Shown here: piece by piece, positions 27,600-36,458 of the stretch
How positions within the stretch are numbered: the first letter of the stretch is position 1
Layout: every line of letters starts with the position of its first letter
Assembly (NCBI RefSeq): GCF_009765275.1
Contig: NZ_VOPH01000003.1
Span: 742,299-806,298, forward strand
DNA length: 64,000 nt
From: Chachezhania sediminis
Lineage (GTDB): Bacteria; Pseudomonadota; Alphaproteobacteria; Rhodobacterales; Rhodobacteraceae
Direction: 5' to 3'
Notes under the pieces: model-generated
Told to the model about the DNA's origin: nothing
The model's input: only the letters and a program-made list of their open reading frames with translations
The model's database searches: none
Program-made: the position numbers and the translations under genes

Positions 27600-27650
27600 A
27601 CCAGGGTCCTGTGAGAAGGGCCCTGGAAGGCGATGGACATCGCCTTGCGC
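27600..27650. terminator. Hairpin cluster between convergent genes
   Basis: CCAGGG/CCCTGG (27601-27626) and GGCGAT/ATCGCC (27629-27644) form two adjacent hairpins between the FAD dehydrogenase and the converging SLC13 gene. T-tracts are absent, so efficiency is uncertain. Confidence 0.4.
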
Positions 27651-27661
27651 CGCCGCCGGCG

Positions 27662-29440
27662 TCACAACGGCCAAAGCAGCGGGATCAGCGCCGAGGCCAG
27701 GAGGCCGATGGAAAGGTTCAGCGGGATGCCCACCTTCATGAAGTCGGTGAACTTGTAGCCGCCGGGGCCGTAGACCAGCATGTTGGTCTGATATCCGATG
27801 GGCGTGGCAAAGGATGCCGAGGCCGCCACCATCACCGCCACGATCAGCGGCCGCGGGTCCACCCCGATGGCCTGGGCCAGGCCGATGGCCACCGGCGTCA
27901 CCACCACCGCGACGGCGTTGTTCGACACCAGTTCCGTCAGGAAAGAGGTCAGCAGATAGATCGCCCAGACCATGAAAAAGGGCGGCAGTTGTTCCAGCAC
28001 AGGAGAGATCTTGCCCACCACCAGCTTCACGGCGCCCGAGCTTTCCAGCGCGGCCCCGATGGCCAGCATGGCGAAGATCAGCGACAGGAGCCGCCCGTCG
28101 ACGAAGGAAAACGCCTCCTCGGCGTCGATGCAGCGGGTCAGCAGCACCACCGCCACCGCCACCACCGACAGCGCCAGGATCGGCGCAACGCCGAAGGCGG
28201 CCAGTGCGACGATCCCCAGAAGGGCGATCAGCGCGATCGGCGCCTGGGTCCGTCGGAAGGCCTGTGCCGAGGGTTGCGAGACGGACACCATGTCCATGTC
28301 CTGGGCCAGGCGCTGGATGTCGCCCGGCGCGCCTTCCAGCAGCAGCGTGTCGCCCACGCGCACGACCAGCTCGTCCAGCTGGCGGCCGATGTTCTGGTTG
28401 CGGCGGTGTGCTGCCAGCACGTAGATCCCGTAGCGCCGCCGTAGGCGCATGGACCCCAGCGACCGGCCCACCATCTTGCAGCCGGGGGTAATCAGAACCT
28501 CGACCGTCGACGTCTCGACCGCCGACACCTGGTCGACCCGCTTCAGCGACTTGGTGCGTTGCAGGCTGAGAAGTTCCGTCATCTCGGTTCGCAGCACCAC
28601 GCGGTCGCCCACTTCCAGCGTGACTCCGTCCAGGTTGCGGCGCAGCGAGACATCGCCGCGGATCACGTCGATCAGCCGCACGCCATCGCGCTGGAACAGC
28701 TGCACGCCCGTCACCTGGCGCCCGATCAGGTTGCTTTCGGGTGGGATCACCGCCTCGGTGAAGAACTTCATCTTGGACCGGTCCGACAGCAGCATTGCCA
28801 TGCTGGCCCGGTCGGGCAGCAGGCGCGAGCCGAAGGCCCAGAGGTAGAACATGCCCCAGGCCACCAGGACGATGCCCAGCGGCGTCACCTCGAAGATGGT
28901 AAAGGCGGGTTGCCCGTTGGCACGGGCGACACCGTCGACCAGCAGGTTGGTCGAAGTCCCGATCAGCGTCAGCGTGCCGCCGAGGATCGCGCCGTAGGAT
29001 AGCGGGATCAGCGTCTTGGACGCGGAAATCCCCAGCGTGCGCGAGATCTGGACAAAGATCGGCATCATCACCACGACGACCGGGGTGTTCGACACCACGG
29101 CCGACGCCACCACGACGAATCCCATCAGCGCGGCAATCGCCATGCGCGGCCGTTCCGAGGCCAAGGACTGGGCCCTGCTGGTGAAGCTGTCCAGCGCGCC
29201 GGTCCGGACAAGGGCGCCCATGATGATGAACATGGCCGCGATGGTCCAGGGCGCGGGGTTGGAAAAGACCTTCAGCGCGGCATCGTAGGGCAATATCCCC
29301 AGGATCAGCAGCAGCGAGACGCCGGCCAATGCCACGACCTCGGTCGGATATGTTTCGCGCAGGAACAGCACGAACATCCCGATGACGACGGCAAGCGCAA
29401 CAATGGCGCCATAGGGTTCGGGGATCGTAAAAATATGCAT
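27662..29440 (-). CDS. SLC13/DASS anion transporter with RCK domains (second copy)
   Basis: A 592-residue protein with the same design as the 23897 gene: membrane half (about 1-180), two RCK_C domains (about 205-385), membrane half (about 395-592). SNTPVVVVMMPIF, LIGTSTNLLVDG and NNAVAVVVTPVAIG are the SLC13 helix-hairpin and sodium-site motifs. Sequence divergence from the other copy is large, so this is not a recent tandem duplicate. It faces the FAD dehydrogenase gene. Confidence 0.88.
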   Translation of the reverse strand: MHIFTIPEPYGAIVALAVVIGMFVLFLRETYPTEVVALAGVSLLLILGILPYDAALKVFSNPAPWTIAAMFIIMGALVRTGALDSFTSRAQSLASERPRMAIAALMGFVVVASAVVSNTPVVVVMMPIFVQISRTLGISASKTLIPLSYGAILGGTLTLIGTSTNLLVDGVARANGQPAFTIFEVTPLGIVLVAWGMFYLWAFGSRLLPDRASMAMLLSDRSKMKFFTEAVIPPESNLIGRQVTGVQLFQRDGVRLIDVIRGDVSLRRNLDGVTLEVGDRVVLRTEMTELLSLQRTKSLKRVDQVSAVETSTVEVLITPGCKMVGRSLGSMRLRRRYGIYVLAAHRRNQNIGRQLDELVVRVGDTLLLEGAPGDIQRLAQDMDMVSVSQPSAQAFRRTQAPIALIALLGIVALAAFGVAPILALSVVAVAVVLLTRCIDAEEAFSFVDGRLLSLIFAMLAIGAALESSGAVKLVVGKISPVLEQLPPFFMVWAIYLLTSFLTELVSNNAVAVVVTPVAIGLAQAIGVDPRPLIVAVMVAASASFATPIGYQTNMLVYGPGGYKFTDFMKVGIPLNLSIGLLASALIPLLWPL

Positions 29441-29539
29441 GAAATCCGGTGTGCCCGCAAATGGTTGGATTCAAGTCATCTGGTCGGCTGCGATGGAAAC
29501 CCACGCAGGATTTGACCGGACAGGACCGGTCGCGAATTC

Positions 29540-30457
29540 CTACTCGGTCGCCGGAACGGCAGCAAGCGCGTCCTTTTCGCGCGGCTGAACCAGGGCGATA
29601 CCGCCCAGCACCAGCAGAAGCGCCAGCCAGACGAAGGGAGAATACCGCTCGCCCAGGATCATCATGGCCCAGAAGACGCCGAACCCCGTGACCAGATAGC
29701 TGACCTGCGCCGCAAAGACCGGCCCGGCGCGGCCCACCAGCCACACATATGTCGCATAAACCATCACATTGATCACGGCAGAGGCGATCAGCGCCCATTC
29801 CGGCGCGCCCAGCGGGCGGATCGGATGGATGAATTGGCCCGTCACCACCGCCGCTGGCAGCAGCATGACCGAAGCGATGGCCGTGGCCACCGCCAGAAGC
29901 GCGATGGGGTCCAGCCCGCCGGTGCCCCAGCGTGCCACGAAGTTCGATTCGAAGGCATAAAAGACGGGTGCCACCAGGGCGACGGGGATCCAGATCAGCA
30001 TGGCCGGGTCCGGCAGGCTGGCGTCCGGCAGGACCAGAAGCAGCACGCCCGACAGGCCGACGGACAGCCCCAGCACCCGGCGCGCGGAAAACCTGTCCAG
30101 CCCCAGCGCCAGCGAGATCGGGAAGGCGATCATCGGGATCGACGACAAGAGGATGGACATGATGCCGGACGGCAGGTGCCGGACGGCAATGTATCCCGCT
30201 GTATTGGGGATCACCGTCCCCAGAAGCGAGATCGCGAGCGCAAAGGCCAGCGCCCGGCGGTCCAGCTTCACCGGCCGGCCCCGCAGGATCACCAGCGTGG
30301 TCATGAAGACGGCGCCGATGGCGGTCTGCCAGAACATCAAACCGAAATGCCCGTAACCGGTGCTGACGGCGATCTTGGTCAGCGGTTGCGTCCCGCCCCA
30401 GCCGGCGCCCACCAGGATCAGCACGGCCAGCAAGCCGTGCCCGGGCTTCAGCGTCAT
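29540..30457 (-). CDS. EamA-family permease
   Basis: A 305-residue DMT-superfamily exporter with ten predicted spans in two EamA repeats (about 10-135 and 155-290). The start overlaps the ymdB stop by 4 bp, so it is translated with ymdB. The substrate is unknown; family members export amino acids or metabolites. Confidence 0.85.
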   Translation of the reverse strand: MTLKPGHGLLAVLILVGAGWGGTQPLTKIAVSTGYGHFGLMFWQTAIGAVFMTTLVILRGRPVKLDRRALAFALAISLLGTVIPNTAGYIAVRHLPSGIMSILLSSIPMIAFPISLALGLDRFSARRVLGLSVGLSGVLLLVLPDASLPDPAMLIWIPVALVAPVFYAFESNFVARWGTGGLDPIALLAVATAIASVMLLPAAVVTGQFIHPIRPLGAPEWALIASAVINVMVYATYVWLVGRAGPVFAAQVSYLVTGFGVFWAMMILGERYSPFVWLALLLVLGGIALVQPREKDALAAVPATE

Positions 30458-31266
30458 GGCGCGGCCTGTTCCAGCAATCCGCCGACCCGCACCATCTGCG
30501 CGCGTTTCGCGGCGCCTGTGGTGTCGTCGGTTTCCACGAAGATGCCCGAAAGCGTCGCCTCGCCCGCAGCGGGGGTGAAACGGTCCTTGATCATGCCGGT
30601 CACGAAGCGGCGCATCGGCTCGGCCTTTTCCATGCCGATCACGCTGTCATAGTCGCCGCACATGCCGGCATCCGACAGGTAGGCCGTGCCGCCCGGCAGG
30701 ATCCGCATGTCGGCCGTCGGCACATGGGTATGGGTGCCCACCACAAGGCTGGCCTTGCCGTTGCACCAGTGGCCCATGGCCATCTTTTCCGACGTCGCCT
30801 CGCAATGGACATCGACGATGACCGCATCGGCCAGACCGCCGCGGGGATGGGCCTTCAGCACCGCCTCGATCGACCCGAACGGATCCTCGAAGCCGCGGCG
30901 CATGAAGACCTGGCCCAACACCTGCGCCACCAGCACCTTGCGCCCGCCCGGCGCGTTGAACAGCCGGAACCCGCGGCCCGGTGCACCCTTGGCAAAGTTG
31001 ATGGGGCGCACGATGCGCGGCTCCTTCTCGATGAAGGACATCATGTCCTTCTGGTCGAAGGCGTGGTCGCCCAGCGTCAGGCAATCGGCCCCGGCATCCA
31101 GAAGCGCCCGGGCGTGATCGCCAGACAGGCCCATCCCGCTTGTCGCGTTCTCGCCATTGACGACGATGAAATCGAGCCGCCAGTCCTTGCGCAGGGCCGG
31201 CAACCGCTCAGCTATCGCGGCCCGGCCGGAACGGCCCACCACATCACCCAGGAATAGAATTCGCAT
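30454..31266 (-). CDS. YmdB-family metallophosphoesterase
   Basis: A 270-residue metallophosphoesterase of the YmdB type. The binuclear metal ligands are visible: Asp8 (LFLGDVVG), Glu39-Asn40 (NGEN), His154 (DVHCEA), His179 and His181 (GTHTHVP). The position of Asn67 in the Bacillus enzyme is Asp here (LGDHAFD), which may be a clade variant. B. subtilis YmdB hydrolyses 2',3'-cyclic nucleotides. It forms an operon with the EamA gene. Confidence 0.88.
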   Translation of the reverse strand: MRILFLGDVVGRSGRAAIAERLPALRKDWRLDFIVVNGENATSGMGLSGDHARALLDAGADCLTLGDHAFDQKDMMSFIEKEPRIVRPINFAKGAPGRGFRLFNAPGGRKVLVAQVLGQVFMRRGFEDPFGSIEAVLKAHPRGGLADAVIVDVHCEATSEKMAMGHWCNGKASLVVGTHTHVPTADMRILPGGTAYLSDAGMCGDYDSVIGMEKAEPMRRFVTGMIKDRFTPAAGEATLSGIFVETDDTTGAAKRAQMVRVGGLLEQAAP

Positions 31267-31316
31267 TCCGCTGGCCTAGCTCTGCCTGCGGGCAAGGGCA
31301 AGTGGCCCGCACGTGC

Positions 31317-32672
31317 CTAGACGTCGCGTCTTGCGACCTTCAGCCAGATCCCGTCTTTCGACCGGACCGTCAGGTGCGCGACGGGAACGGGGGGCGGGTC
31401 CGTCGCCTCAAACCGAAATGCGCGCGTCAGGGCGGCCAGCAGCAGCGGGCCTTCGACCATCGCAAAACCTGCGCCCGTGCAGACCCTTGGACCTGCCGAG
31501 AAGGGGATATAGGCCTTCCGCTGGCATTCGCGCCCGTTTTCGGTTTGCCAGCGGCCGGGATCGAAGTCGTCGGGCGCATCCCATAGCCGTTCATGGCGGT
31601 GCAGATGCCAGGGGCTGATGATCAGGGGCGAACCCTTTGGCACCTTCCGGTCGCGGAAGCATTCGGGCCGCGCGGCTTCCCGGACCATCATCGGGACGGG
31701 CGGGTAAAGCCGCAGCGTTTCGCGGAAGACGTCCCGCGCGACGGTCAGCCCCGCCACCGTGGCAAAGGACGGATCGGCCAGCGCCTGTGCCTCGGCCGCG
31801 ACCTTTTCCTGCCATTCCGGGTGGGTGGCCAGCAGGTATAGGCACCAGGCCAGGGCCGAGGCAGAGGTTTCGTGCCCCGCCAGAAAGAAGATGGCGACCT
31901 GGTCGACCATCTCTTCGGTATCGAAGTGTGCGCCGGTCTGCGGGTCTGCGGTGGTCATGATCTTGGTGGCCAGGTCGTCCGGCGCGGTGCCCTTCGCGAT
32001 GGCCCGCTGGCGTTCGGCTGTCAGCCCGGTGATCAGCGCGCGGATGGCCTTTGCCGTCGCCCGCGTCCGGCGGGAAAAGAACCGCGGTGCCCATGCGGGC
32101 AGGGGCAGGAAGGCCCCCAGGTTCACGATGGGCTGTTCCCGCTGGTAATCGCGGAAAAGGTGGAAGACCTCTGTCGCCACCTCGTGTTCGATGGGGATGG
32201 AAAACAGCGTGCGGAAGATGACATCGGCCGCGGCGTGGCTGGTGACGACCTCGATCTCCACCGGCTGGTCCCCGGCTTCGGCGTCAAGGCGCGCCACGGC
32301 TGCATCGGCCGCGGCCAGCATGGCGGGCCAGGTTTCCTTCAGGCGGCCACCTTCGAAGGCCGGGTCGATGATCCGGCGCTGGCGCTTCCACGTCTCGCCA
32401 TTGGTGATGAAGACCGATTGCCCCAGCAGCGGGCGCAGGCCTTCGCTGACGCGGGCGGCCTTGGGAAAGTCGTCGGGCCGGTCCTTCAGCAGGGTCTGCA
32501 CCAGTTCCGGCTGGTTCATCAGGAAGGACCGGAAGAAGGGCGTTTTGAACTCCGCCATCCACGCCCGGTACAGCCGCTGTGGCTGGGCCGACAGAAGATC
32601 GGCGCGGAACAGTTGCAGATAGCGTCGCAGCGACACCCTGTCGGGCCGGGCCGGCGGCTTGGGCGGCGTCAC
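31317..32672 (-). CDS. Cytochrome P450
   Basis: A 451-residue P450. It shows the C-helix WKRQRR, the I-helix oxygen-activation motif FLAGHETSASAL, the K-helix ETLR in FRETLRLYPP, and the heme loop FSAGPRVCTGAG with Cys398 as thiolate ligand. All signature residues are present, so it should be functional. The absence of a membrane anchor indicates a soluble enzyme needing a ferredoxin partner, and none is encoded nearby. The start overlaps the stop of the alpha/beta-hydrolase gene by 4 bp, so the two products are probably used together. Confidence 0.92.
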   Translation of the reverse strand: MTPPKPPARPDRVSLRRYLQLFRADLLSAQPQRLYRAWMAEFKTPFFRSFLMNQPELVQTLLKDRPDDFPKAARVSEGLRPLLGQSVFITNGETWKRQRRIIDPAFEGGRLKETWPAMLAAADAAVARLDAEAGDQPVEIEVVTSHAAADVIFRTLFSIPIEHEVATEVFHLFRDYQREQPIVNLGAFLPLPAWAPRFFSRRTRATAKAIRALITGLTAERQRAIAKGTAPDDLATKIMTTADPQTGAHFDTEEMVDQVAIFFLAGHETSASALAWCLYLLATHPEWQEKVAAEAQALADPSFATVAGLTVARDVFRETLRLYPPVPMMVREAARPECFRDRKVPKGSPLIISPWHLHRHERLWDAPDDFDPGRWQTENGRECQRKAYIPFSAGPRVCTGAGFAMVEGPLLLAALTRAFRFEATDPPPVPVAHLTVRSKDGIWLKVARRDV

Positions 32673-33928
32673 GGGGCGGCCTGCGAGGTATGGGGGGACA
32701 CCGGCGTTTCGATGCGGCTTTGCGAAGGCGGGCGGCCTGCGAACCGTTCGGCCAGTGTCAGCGGCCCGGCGGTGATCCGGAAATAGTCATAGTCCCCGGG
32801 CCGGTCGAAGGCGCAGAGGTACTGGAAATGCAGCCGGAAGAAGCGGTGCTTCAGTTCGTTCCAGCGTTCGGGGCTGAGCGTCTGGGTGAACGCGCAGGAA
32901 ATCACCAGCGGCCAGCGCTTGCCTTCGGGGGCAACACCCGTGACCGACACCGGATCGCAGAGCGCGAAGGCGCAGCCGTCGCCGGGGGCCGACACGTCGA
33001 TCCATGTCAGACGGTCGGTCGCCGACAGGTCCGCCAGGTCGCGGCGCAGGCGGTCGGCCTTCGGTAGGAAGGACACCATGGGCACGACCTGCCCAAGGGT
33101 CAGAAACCCGAGTTCCGCGCCATGGTCGGGGATGCGTCCGTCCCGCAGCAGGTCGGCCAGCACCGACACGCCGATATGGGCGCCCGAGGAATGGCCGACC
33201 ACCAGCACCTCGTCGATGCCGGGTTCGACCAGCGAGGCGGCGATACGGTCGGCAAAGCTGGCCATACGGTTTTCCAGCGCGGGCGGGTTGGCGCCGCCGT
33301 ACCGGGCCGAGAACGCATAGTCGTGCATCAGGTAATACGCCATCAGCCGGTTGTCGATCTTGCGGAACCAGCGGAAGAGCGCGGCGGCGGCATAGTATCC
33401 GGCGATCAGCCCGATCAGCCCGCCCGCGAACATGCCGTTGCCGGTGCCGGTGCCCGAAATCGCGCCGCCGATCCAGCGGCCGGCAAAGTTAAGCGCCCAG
33501 ATCGTCAAGACCACGGCCAGTAGCTGCCCCAGCAGCACGCCGACGGGATAAAGGGCGGCGATCACGGGGCCCTTGCGCAGCTTCATCAGCCGGAAGAGGA
33601 TGCCGGACCCGACATAGGCCCATACCGCCTGCGCCAGCTGCAGGTAGGTATTGGCCACCGTCTGTTCCATGCTGCCCTTCACGATGTCGGACCATTCCAG
33701 CACATCGACATCGACGCGGACCTGACCGCCCTCGATCCCGCCCAGGGCGGTCCAGCCGAAGGGGCCGTTTCCGGCGGCCCGCGGCAGCATCTGCAGCTCG
33801 TACCCGGAAATCCGCGCCTGCTCCGCGCCCTCGCGACGATAAAGCTCGCGGTAGCGGCGGGCGTGGACCGGGTCGTAGCCCGGAATGTAGAACACCTTGC
33901 GGTGCCGGACGCTGTCCGTCGTGCCCAT
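32669..33928 (-). CDS. Membrane-spanning alpha/beta-hydrolase-like protein
   Basis: A 419-residue protein. An N-terminal strand HRKVFYIPGYDP resembles the start of a hydrolase fold. Two to three hydrophobic segments follow (about 121-185), and then VLVVGHSSGAH with Ser247 in the GxSxG nucleophile elbow. Candidates for the remaining triad lie after residue 300 but are not certain. The insertion of membrane spans within the fold is unusual. It is the first gene of a two-gene operon with the P450; lipid or ester hydrolysis at the inner membrane is a guess. Confidence 0.65.
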   Translation of the reverse strand: MGTTDSVRHRKVFYIPGYDPVHARRYRELYRREGAEQARISGYELQMLPRAAGNGPFGWTALGGIEGGQVRVDVDVLEWSDIVKGSMEQTVANTYLQLAQAVWAYVGSGILFRLMKLRKGPVIAALYPVGVLLGQLLAVVLTIWALNFAGRWIGGAISGTGTGNGMFAGGLIGLIAGYYAAAALFRWFRKIDNRLMAYYLMHDYAFSARYGGANPPALENRMASFADRIAASLVEPGIDEVLVVGHSSGAHIGVSVLADLLRDGRIPDHGAELGFLTLGQVVPMVSFLPKADRLRRDLADLSATDRLTWIDVSAPGDGCAFALCDPVSVTGVAPEGKRWPLVISCAFTQTLSPERWNELKHRFFRLHFQYLCAFDRPGDYDYFRITAGPLTLAERFAGRPPSQSRIETPVSPHTSQAAP

Positions 33929-34031
33929 GCCCGTCCCCAGCCTTTTGCGCTACTTTACCCGCGGTGGACTGAGGTGTGGAGTCCTGCCGTGCGGTCCACG
34001 CGTTGCGGGTGAACAGGCGGGTGCAGGGAAC

Positions 34032-34052
34032 GGTGCGTGCAGAGCACGCACC
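34032..34052. repeat. Perfect hairpin, possible intergenic repeat element
   Basis: GGTGCGTGC (34032-34040) and GCACGCACC (34044-34052) pair perfectly around AGA, followed by CTACGGGC. It lies in the gap between the divergent hydrolase and RidA genes. The form resembles REP-like palindromes common in this bacterial group; copy number cannot be tested here. Confidence 0.5.
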
Positions 34053-34135
34053 CTACGGGCCGGCTTTCGCGTCAGTCCGTGTTGCGGGGGACCGGCGCTG
34101 ACGCAATGGTCGGGGAAGAACAATGGAGACCTTGA

Positions 34136-34528
34136 ATGACCCGTGATCTTGTCGTCCCGCCGGGGATGGAAACGCTTGTCGAACGGACCGGCTATGTGCC
34201 GGCCGTGCGGGCCGGGGGGCTGCTGTTCTGCGCGGGGCAGGTGGGGCGGGATGCCGACCTGAACGTGATCCATGACCCGGAAGCACAGTTCGAAGCGTGC
34301 TGGGACAACCTGGCGGCCGTCCTGACGGCGGGGGGATGCAGCTTCGATGACGTGGTCGAGATGACGACCTATCACGTCGATATGGCCCGCCACATGGATG
34401 TGTTCCGGACCGTGAAGAACCGGCGGTTCCCGCGCGGCACCTGTGCCTGGACCCGGGTGGGCACGCCGGAACTGGCCCATCCCGGGCTGCTGGTCGAGAT
34501 CAAGGTCGTGGCGCTGATCCCGGCCTGA
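34136..34528 (+). CDS. RidA/YjgF-family protein
   Basis: A 130-residue YjgF fold protein (GLLFCAGQVGRD, FDDVVEMTTYHVD, LLVEIKVVAL). RidA proper deaminates reactive enamine intermediates using an Arg near residue 105 (PARSxV). Here the matching stretch is FPRGTCAWTRV, so the Arg is shifted or not equivalent and the protein may belong to a non-deaminase subgroup. It is a single-gene unit. Confidence 0.82.
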   Translation: MTRDLVVPPGMETLVERTGYVPAVRAGGLLFCAGQVGRDADLNVIHDPEAQFEACWDNLAAVLTAGGCSFDDVVEMTTYHVDMARHMDVFRTVKNRRFPRGTCAWTRVGTPELAHPGLLVEIKVVALIPA

Positions 34529-34535
34529 CGGCTTC

Positions 34536-34570
34536 AAAAAAAAAGGGCCGGTGCATCGCTGCACCGGCCC
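34536..34570 (-). terminator. Intrinsic terminator of the HlyD-like operon
   Basis: A perfect 11-bp stem (GGGCCGGTGCA at 34545-34555 with TGCACCGGCCC at 34560-34570, loop TCGC) is followed on the minus strand by nine T residues (34544-34536). This is a strong minus-strand terminator for the gene ending at 34602. Confidence 0.9.
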
Positions 34571-34601
34571 CCTATTGGATCTGGTCGGGATCGTGACGGG
34601 A

Positions 34602-35840
34602 TCAGTGGCCGCCGGACAGGACCAGCAGGCGCACCGGCGCCAGCACCGCCTGCGCGCGCAGGATCGCGGCGTGGACCAGGCCCACGGTGTCGACGACATG
34701 CAGACCCAGCGCCCGGATGCCCGTGACCTCTCCGCTGTCCAGCAGGTCGTAGTACGAGGTATAGGCATTGGCCACGCAGCGGCTTCCCGGGGGCAGCCTG
34801 TCCAGGGCGCCGGCATAGAGCGGCTCCATGATCGCGGTGATGGAGCCGGGGGCCTGCGGGATCAGCGTCGCGTCGACCAGGTTGTCGGTCGGGCGGAACT
34901 GGCCGGCGGCGATCACGTCCTGCACGTCCACGATCACCATCGGGATTACGGTGAAGGGCAACGACATGCACGAGACCTCGGCGATCATGCCGGGTTTGAC
35001 TACCTGCGCTGCCAGCTGGCCGAAGCCCGCCTGGATCCGGTCGGTCCCGGAATGGGCCGGCACGATCAGGCCTGCGGGCCGCAGGATCGGGTTAATGTAA
35101 TCGCCCGGCTGCAGGTTGAACTGCTGCAGCGTGCCGTCGGTGCCGGCGCGGACCTGGGTAAAGGACAGTTCGACCTGCGCCTGCTCGACTGCCGCCCGGG
35201 CGGTGTCCAGCTGGGCCGGCAACTGGTCGCTCAGCTGCGCCTCGATCGAATCCTCGTTGGCCTGGGCTGCCTCGTACGAGGATTCCAGCGCCGCCACACG
35301 GGCGGTCTGACGGTCGATTTCCTGGCCCGAGACGACATTCGCGTTCCTGGTCTGCAGGTCCAGGTTGCGCTGCAATTCGTTCTTGGCCTGGTCCAGCGTC
35401 GCCTTGGTGGATTGCGACTGCGCCTGCGCGGCGTGCAGCTGGGCCTTCACCAGCTCCATCGTCGATTCGACCTCTTTCACCCGCGCCTCGGCCGAGGACA
35501 GCGCCGATTTCTGGCGTGCATCGTCCAGCGTGAACAGCACGTCGCCGGCCTTCACCTCCTGCAGGTTCGCCACGTTGACCGAAACCACCCGGCCCGGGGT
35601 TTCCGGCAGGATCGTGACGGTCCGGAAAAAGGACATCGCGCTGGTGGTCGAGGGGTGGAAGTAGAAGATCATCGTGATCAGCAGCACCGTCAGCATGGCG
35701 CAGCCGGTGATGCCGTAACGCAGCACGTGCCAGACGGAAAAGAGCGTGATTTCCTTGCCGATGCGCTTGCCCTGCACGTAACGGCGGAACAGGTAGTCCG
35801 GCAGGATCGTGACCATCGAGGCGAACATGAATTCAAACAT
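34602..35840 (-). CDS. HlyD-family membrane fusion protein
   Basis: A 412-residue periplasmic adaptor-like protein. One membrane helix (about 42-62) is followed by a lipoyl/barrel half-motif (PGRVVSVNVANLQEVKAGD), a long coiled coil (about 110-235, rich in Ala/Gln/Glu) and a beta-barrel portion. There is no inner-membrane pump or TolC gene nearby; instead it overlaps a small four-helix membrane protein by 8 bp. This two-gene layout resembles E. coli YiaW-YiaV and YibI-YibH, whose function is poorly known. Confidence 0.82.
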   Translation of the reverse strand: MFEFMFASMVTILPDYLFRRYVQGKRIGKEITLFSVWHVLRYGITGCAMLTVLLITMIFYFHPSTTSAMSFFRTVTILPETPGRVVSVNVANLQEVKAGDVLFTLDDARQKSALSSAEARVKEVESTMELVKAQLHAAQAQSQSTKATLDQAKNELQRNLDLQTRNANVVSGQEIDRQTARVAALESSYEAAQANEDSIEAQLSDQLPAQLDTARAAVEQAQVELSFTQVRAGTDGTLQQFNLQPGDYINPILRPAGLIVPAHSGTDRIQAGFGQLAAQVVKPGMIAEVSCMSLPFTVIPMVIVDVQDVIAAGQFRPTDNLVDATLIPQAPGSITAIMEPLYAGALDRLPPGSRCVANAYTSYYDLLDSGEVTGIRALGLHVVDTVGLVHAAILRAQAVLAPVRLLVLSGGH

Positions 35841-36309
35841 CGCGCTTCGCCTCCGCGGCTGCCATGGTGTCGTTCTTGTTCAGGCCGCCCAACGGCGCCT
35901 CGGCGTCGTGCTGTGCCTGGTCGGGCGGCGTGTCGTCGAAGCTTTGATAGTCGTAGTCGCGCCCCGTGGCCTTCGCCAACGAGGCGGCGATGCTTTCCAG
36001 CGGGTACATCAGGTTCGGCAACTGCACCGCGGCCAGCAGCAGGGCTGCGACCCAGAACAGGTTTTCATGGGTGAAGAGCGCGATCAGCGCCAGGATCGCG
36101 ACCAGCTGGTACTGGGTGCGGTTCACGCCATGCGCCATGTGTTCCGGCAGCGAATGCAGCTTCAGGTAAAGCGCCCCTGCCACGAAGATGCCGACGACCA
36201 GCAGCACCGCTACCGTCACCAACATCTGGTCCGATCCATCCGGCCCCGGAATGAAGAATGGCAGATGATGTGGGGCCATCGGGTGCATTGCGACGTTTGG
36301 ATCCGCCAT
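35833..36309 (-). CDS. Small membrane protein partner of HlyD
   Basis: A 158-residue protein with a His/Pro-rich start (MHPMAPHHLP), about three hydrophobic segments (28-50, 66-84, 86-104) and an acidic cytoplasmic tail. ATG at 36309 follows GAGGAA. Its stop lies inside the start of the HlyD-like gene, so it is co-translated. I do not recognise a named family; its position matches the small DUF3302-like partners of HlyD proteins in enterobacteria. Confidence 0.68.
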   Translation of the reverse strand: MADPNVAMHPMAPHHLPFFIPGPDGSDQMLVTVAVLLVVGIFVAGALYLKLHSLPEHMAHGVNRTQYQLVAILALIALFTHENLFWVAALLLAAVQLPNLMYPLESIAASLAKATGRDYDYQSFDDTPPDQAQHDAEAPLGGLNKNDTMAAAEAKRDV

Positions 36310-36458
36310 TAAATTCCTCGCTGTCTCGAAAATCCGGTTCCTGCCCCGAGGACAATCACCAATTGCGGTGGTTTCAAAGTCATTTCGGCAGTCCCGACCG
36401 CCCTTCGCGGTCGAAAGTGATGCCAGATGCGCACGCAGCCATACCGATTGCCGTCGGT

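Noticed and set aside
25927-33928. Steroid-ring degradation cluster formed by the KsdD-like flavoprotein and P450
   Set aside because: The flavoprotein belongs to a broad family, the P450 has no assigned substrate, and none of the ring-cleavage genes is present. The link to the side-chain-type enzymes in region 1 is not supported by position or operator sites.
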